A stretch of DNA of 64,000 nucleotides from Simiduia curdlanivorans (GTDB lineage Bacteria > Pseudomonadota > Gammaproteobacteria > Pseudomonadales > Cellvibrionaceae). A program made the position numbers and the translations under genes. This document shows positions 62,488 through 64,000 of this stretch, in pieces. The stretch lies in the NCBI RefSeq assembly GCF_030409605.1, contig NZ_JAUFQG010000006.1, forward strand, positions 1,054,001 to 1,118,000. Direction: 5' to 3'. The notes below the pieces were generated by a model. That model saw nothing but the letters and a program-made list of their open reading frames with translations. It did no database searches and was not told the origin of the DNA. How positions within the stretch are numbered: the stretch's first letter is position 1; the number at the start of each line of letters is the position of its first letter.

Positions 62488-63171
62488 TTAATCTGCCAAG
62501 CGAATACCACTGGTATCTGGCGCCGGCGGCGCTGGCTCTTTTGGCAGCTGCCCAAGATCGGACCCAGCAGGCGCTAGATCGACATCTAGGTCAGCAACTA
62601 CCACCGCCTCGGCGACTTCTTTGTACTGTGCCTCAACCAACTCAACACCTGGCTCGGAGATATCGAATTCAACGTCGGCCACCTGCACCGGCGCCATGCG
62701 CTCAATCTCATTCTCATCCACCAAACTCCCTTCGAGTGGGCGCAGTTCAAAATTCACTTGGGCTACAGGCGCACTGGGCTCCACTGCCTGCTTGCGTTCT
62801 TCGTCGGTTAACAAAAAGCCACCCACGGGCACCAAACTTAAACCCGCTGGCGCCGGCGGGGCCGGCGCTTCATCGGGTTGCGTTGCAGGTTCCGCCTTTG
62901 CCACCGGCCGCGGCCGCGCCGGTGGCGCCTTTAACGTACCCGCCTCGCGTATCTCCACCAAGGCGCCGGCTTGGGCCAATACTTTCTTGTATTTCTCGGC
63001 GCTGAGCTGATCCACATCTTTCTTTAATGCCACCGGCGCGCCGGAAAATAACGGTTCAATTTGCGCCAGCTCGCGCTTAAACAGCGCCGCCAAGCGCTGC
63101 TTTACCTGCGGTAAAACTTGGCCAGGGGCAATATCTCCGCGAAACACAATATCAAAACGCCCGTCACTCAT
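62488..63171 (-). CDS. Uncharacterised protein with N-terminal FRG-type domain and acidic tail
   Basis: A 227-residue cytoplasmic protein. Residues ~4-75 (FDIVFRGDIAPGQ... LFKRELAQIEPLFSG... KKVLAQAGALVEI) form a small domain seen at the N-terminus of many gammaproteobacterial proteins of unknown role. Then comes a Pro/Ala-rich linker and an acidic C-terminus with several EFDI/DLDVDLA-like strands. The ATG at 63171 (MSDGRFDI) is chosen over one seven codons earlier. Function unknown. Confidence 0.65.
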   Translation of the reverse strand: MSDGRFDIVFRGDIAPGQVLPQVKQRLAALFKRELAQIEPLFSGAPVALKKDVDQLSAEKYKKVLAQAGALVEIREAGTLKAPPARPRPVAKAEPATQPDEAPAPPAPAGLSLVPVGGFLLTDEERKQAVEPSAPVAQVNFELRPLEGSLVDENEIERMAPVQVADVEFDISEPGVELVEAQYKEVAEAVVVADLDVDLAPAGSDLGQLPKEPAPPAPDTSGIRLAD

Positions 63172-63340
63172 AATCTTACTTCTCAGCTGCAATACAGTTA
63201 GTTTTGCCCAATGTCAGCCATCATGCAATGCCTGTAAGAAATCACTGACACAGATTGCCCCTTTAAGCCACTAGAGGGTTTTAGCCAACCCGTTAGACTT
63301 AGCAACATACTAAAAATAGAAGTACCAGGGATGAACTGCC

Positions 63341-63544
63341 ATGCGCCAACCGTTGTTTACAACCAATCAGTCATTGGATGACACGCTATCGCAATCGACC
63401 ATAGGCGCAGAGATTCGCCGCCTAGAAAAACAAATCCATAGATTGCAACAAGCCACCGAACCCGACACCGCCGGCATTGCTGCATTGGCTAACCAATTGC
63501 GCGAAAGAATCATGGTGCTGAACTGGAGCCGCGGGCACCGCTAG
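63341..63544 (+). CDS. Small helical protein, unknown
   Basis: A 67-residue predicted protein with a central heptad-like helix (EIRRLEKQIHRLQQATE) that may form a coiled coil. It is preceded by CAGGGA. I do not recognise a family. Coding status rests only on the reading frame and a plausible start. Confidence 0.45.
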   Translation: MRQPLFTTNQSLDDTLSQSTIGAEIRRLEKQIHRLQQATEPDTAGIAALANQLRERIMVLNWSRGHR

Positions 63545-63574
63545 AATTATTTGTGATTGCGGTCACAGGCTCCC

Positions 63575-63602
63575 TTGCAGTCCCCCCTACTTACCTTATA
63601 AT
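63575..63602 (+). promoter_or_regulatory. Predicted sigma70 promoter for the right-edge lipoprotein gene
   Basis: TTGCAG and TATAAT are separated by 16 bp, ending 64 bp before the GTG at 63667. Confidence 0.6.
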
Positions 63603-63615
63603 TCGGCCTCTATAA

Positions 63616-63666
63616 AAAAGACCCCGCAATACGGCTGAGGTCTTTCATCTCCTTGCGAGGTCCTTT
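63616..63666 (+). promoter_or_regulatory. Leader hairpin overlapping a duplicated GAGGTC
   Basis: AAAGACC (63617-63623) pairs with GGTCTTT (63639-63645) and could alternatively pair with GGTCCTTT (63659-63666), which abuts the GAGG ribosome site and the GTG start. The duplication is seen; a regulatory role is a guess. On the minus strand the same hairpin is followed by a T-run and may be a terminator. Confidence 0.3.
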
Positions 63667-64000
63667 GTGTTACGTTGGCAATTGATTGTTGCTCTACCCC
63701 TAGCCCTAAGCGGCTGTCAGCTTTTTCAGACACCGGCACCTGAGGCTCCTGTCGTCGTTGAAGCACCCGTTTGCCCCGCACCGCCAGAACCCGTCGTCTG
63801 TCCTGAGCCCGTGGAAATCGTAAAAGAATGCCCTGCCATCGCTGAAGTTGCCCCAGCGCCCGCTCCGGTGATTAAAAAGCCGGCGCCAGCTAAACCCGCG
63901 GCACCTAGCCGAATTGGTAACAACCAACTATTGGTCATTGGTGTTGCCGAAAACATTACCCTCGACCCGCCTGGGGTCAAAGTCAAAGCCCGCATCGATA
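63667..64000 (+). CDS. Lipoprotein, probable retropepsin-like zinc protease (N-terminal part)
   Basis: The first 111 residues of a gene cut by the window edge. The GTG start at 63667 follows a GAGG site. MLRWQLIVALPLALSGC is a lipoprotein signal. A linker rich in Pro, Ala and Val with regularly placed Cys residues (VCPAPPEPVVCPEPVEIVKECPA) comes next. The end, LLVIGVAENITLDPPGVKVKARID, is the opening of the putative ATP-dependent zinc protease family (PF05618-type aspartic fold), where DTGA normally follows. The catalytic part lies outside the window. Confidence 0.6.
   Translation, partial: MLRWQLIVALPLALSGCQLFQTPAPEAPVVVEAPVCPAPPEPVVCPEPVEIVKECPAIAEVAPAPAPVIKKPAPAKPAAPSRIGNNQLLVIGVAENITLDPPGVKVKARID

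Noticed and set aside
1..64000. tRNA or rRNA genes
   Set aside because: I looked for T-loop motifs and cloverleaf-like stretches and for rRNA signatures and saw none that held up; a covariance-model scan would be the decisive test.

Overview
The window reads as ordinary chromosome of a marine-type gammaproteobacterium. The lipA-lipB-ybeD-dacA-rlpA-mltB-rodA-mrdA-rlmH-rsfS-nadD block is the order seen in Pseudomonas and relatives. The mix of a PPi-type phosphofructokinase, a membrane pyrophosphatase and an aryl polyene cluster suggests a Cellvibrionales-like bacterium; that placement is inference. No rRNA, tRNA or CRISPR array was recognised.

Layout. (1) 1-4.8 kb is an aromatic amino acid locus: tryptophan 2,3-dioxygenase (cut by the window edge), a nitroreductase, a divergent MarR regulator overlapping an aromatic aminotransferase, and a class II DAHP synthase. 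(2) 4.8-7 kb holds a metallophosphoesterase, a small lipoprotein and a YceI protein. (3) 7.05-24.8 kb is a complete aryl polyene (APE) cluster. Nineteen tightly packed minus-strand genes face two plus-strand genes, apeA and the phosphopantetheinyl transferase apeB, across an intergenic region with two good divergent promoter matches. The order follows apeC to apeR of described clusters, with two additions: a MIO-type aromatic amino acid ammonia-lyase and an O-methyltransferase-like enzyme. (4) 24.8-35.3 kb is mixed metabolism: DUF486 and MgtC membrane proteins, an ornithine/lysine decarboxylase, an alkylsulfatase-type lipoprotein, rimO, a glycerophosphodiesterase, a DUF255 protein and a solute-binding protein. 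(5) 35.3-36.9 kb is a nested mobile element: an IS110-family insertion sequence inside a small inverted-repeat element that has a 10-bp target duplication. (6) 36.9-49 kb is the lipoate, cell-wall elongation and nadD/proA block. (7) 49-57 kb has a LON-domain protein, a large RND/MMPL exporter, an FHA protein, a hydroxyacid dehydrogenase, a PP2C phosphatase and mpl. (8) 57-62.4 kb groups three pyrophosphate enzymes (PPi-phosphofructokinase, membrane pyrophosphatase, soluble pyrophosphatase) with msrA and heptanucleotide repeat arrays. (9) The right edge has two uncharacterised proteins and the start of a lipoprotein that looks like a retropepsin-type zinc protease.

How it fits together. The APE genes encode starter activation (ApeH), two ACPs, a ketosynthase/chain-length-factor pair, a ketoreductase, two dehydratase subunits with complementary active-site residues, a thioesterase, lipid-type acyl and glycosyl transfer, and envelope export (MMPL, LolA-like, lipoprotein). 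The product is therefore probably a membrane-anchored polyene pigment. The ammonia-lyase and the nearby aromatic genes suggest, but do not prove, an arylacrylate starter made from an aromatic amino acid. Many genes are joined by 4-bp ATGA/GTGA overlaps, and I used these to set several GTG starts.
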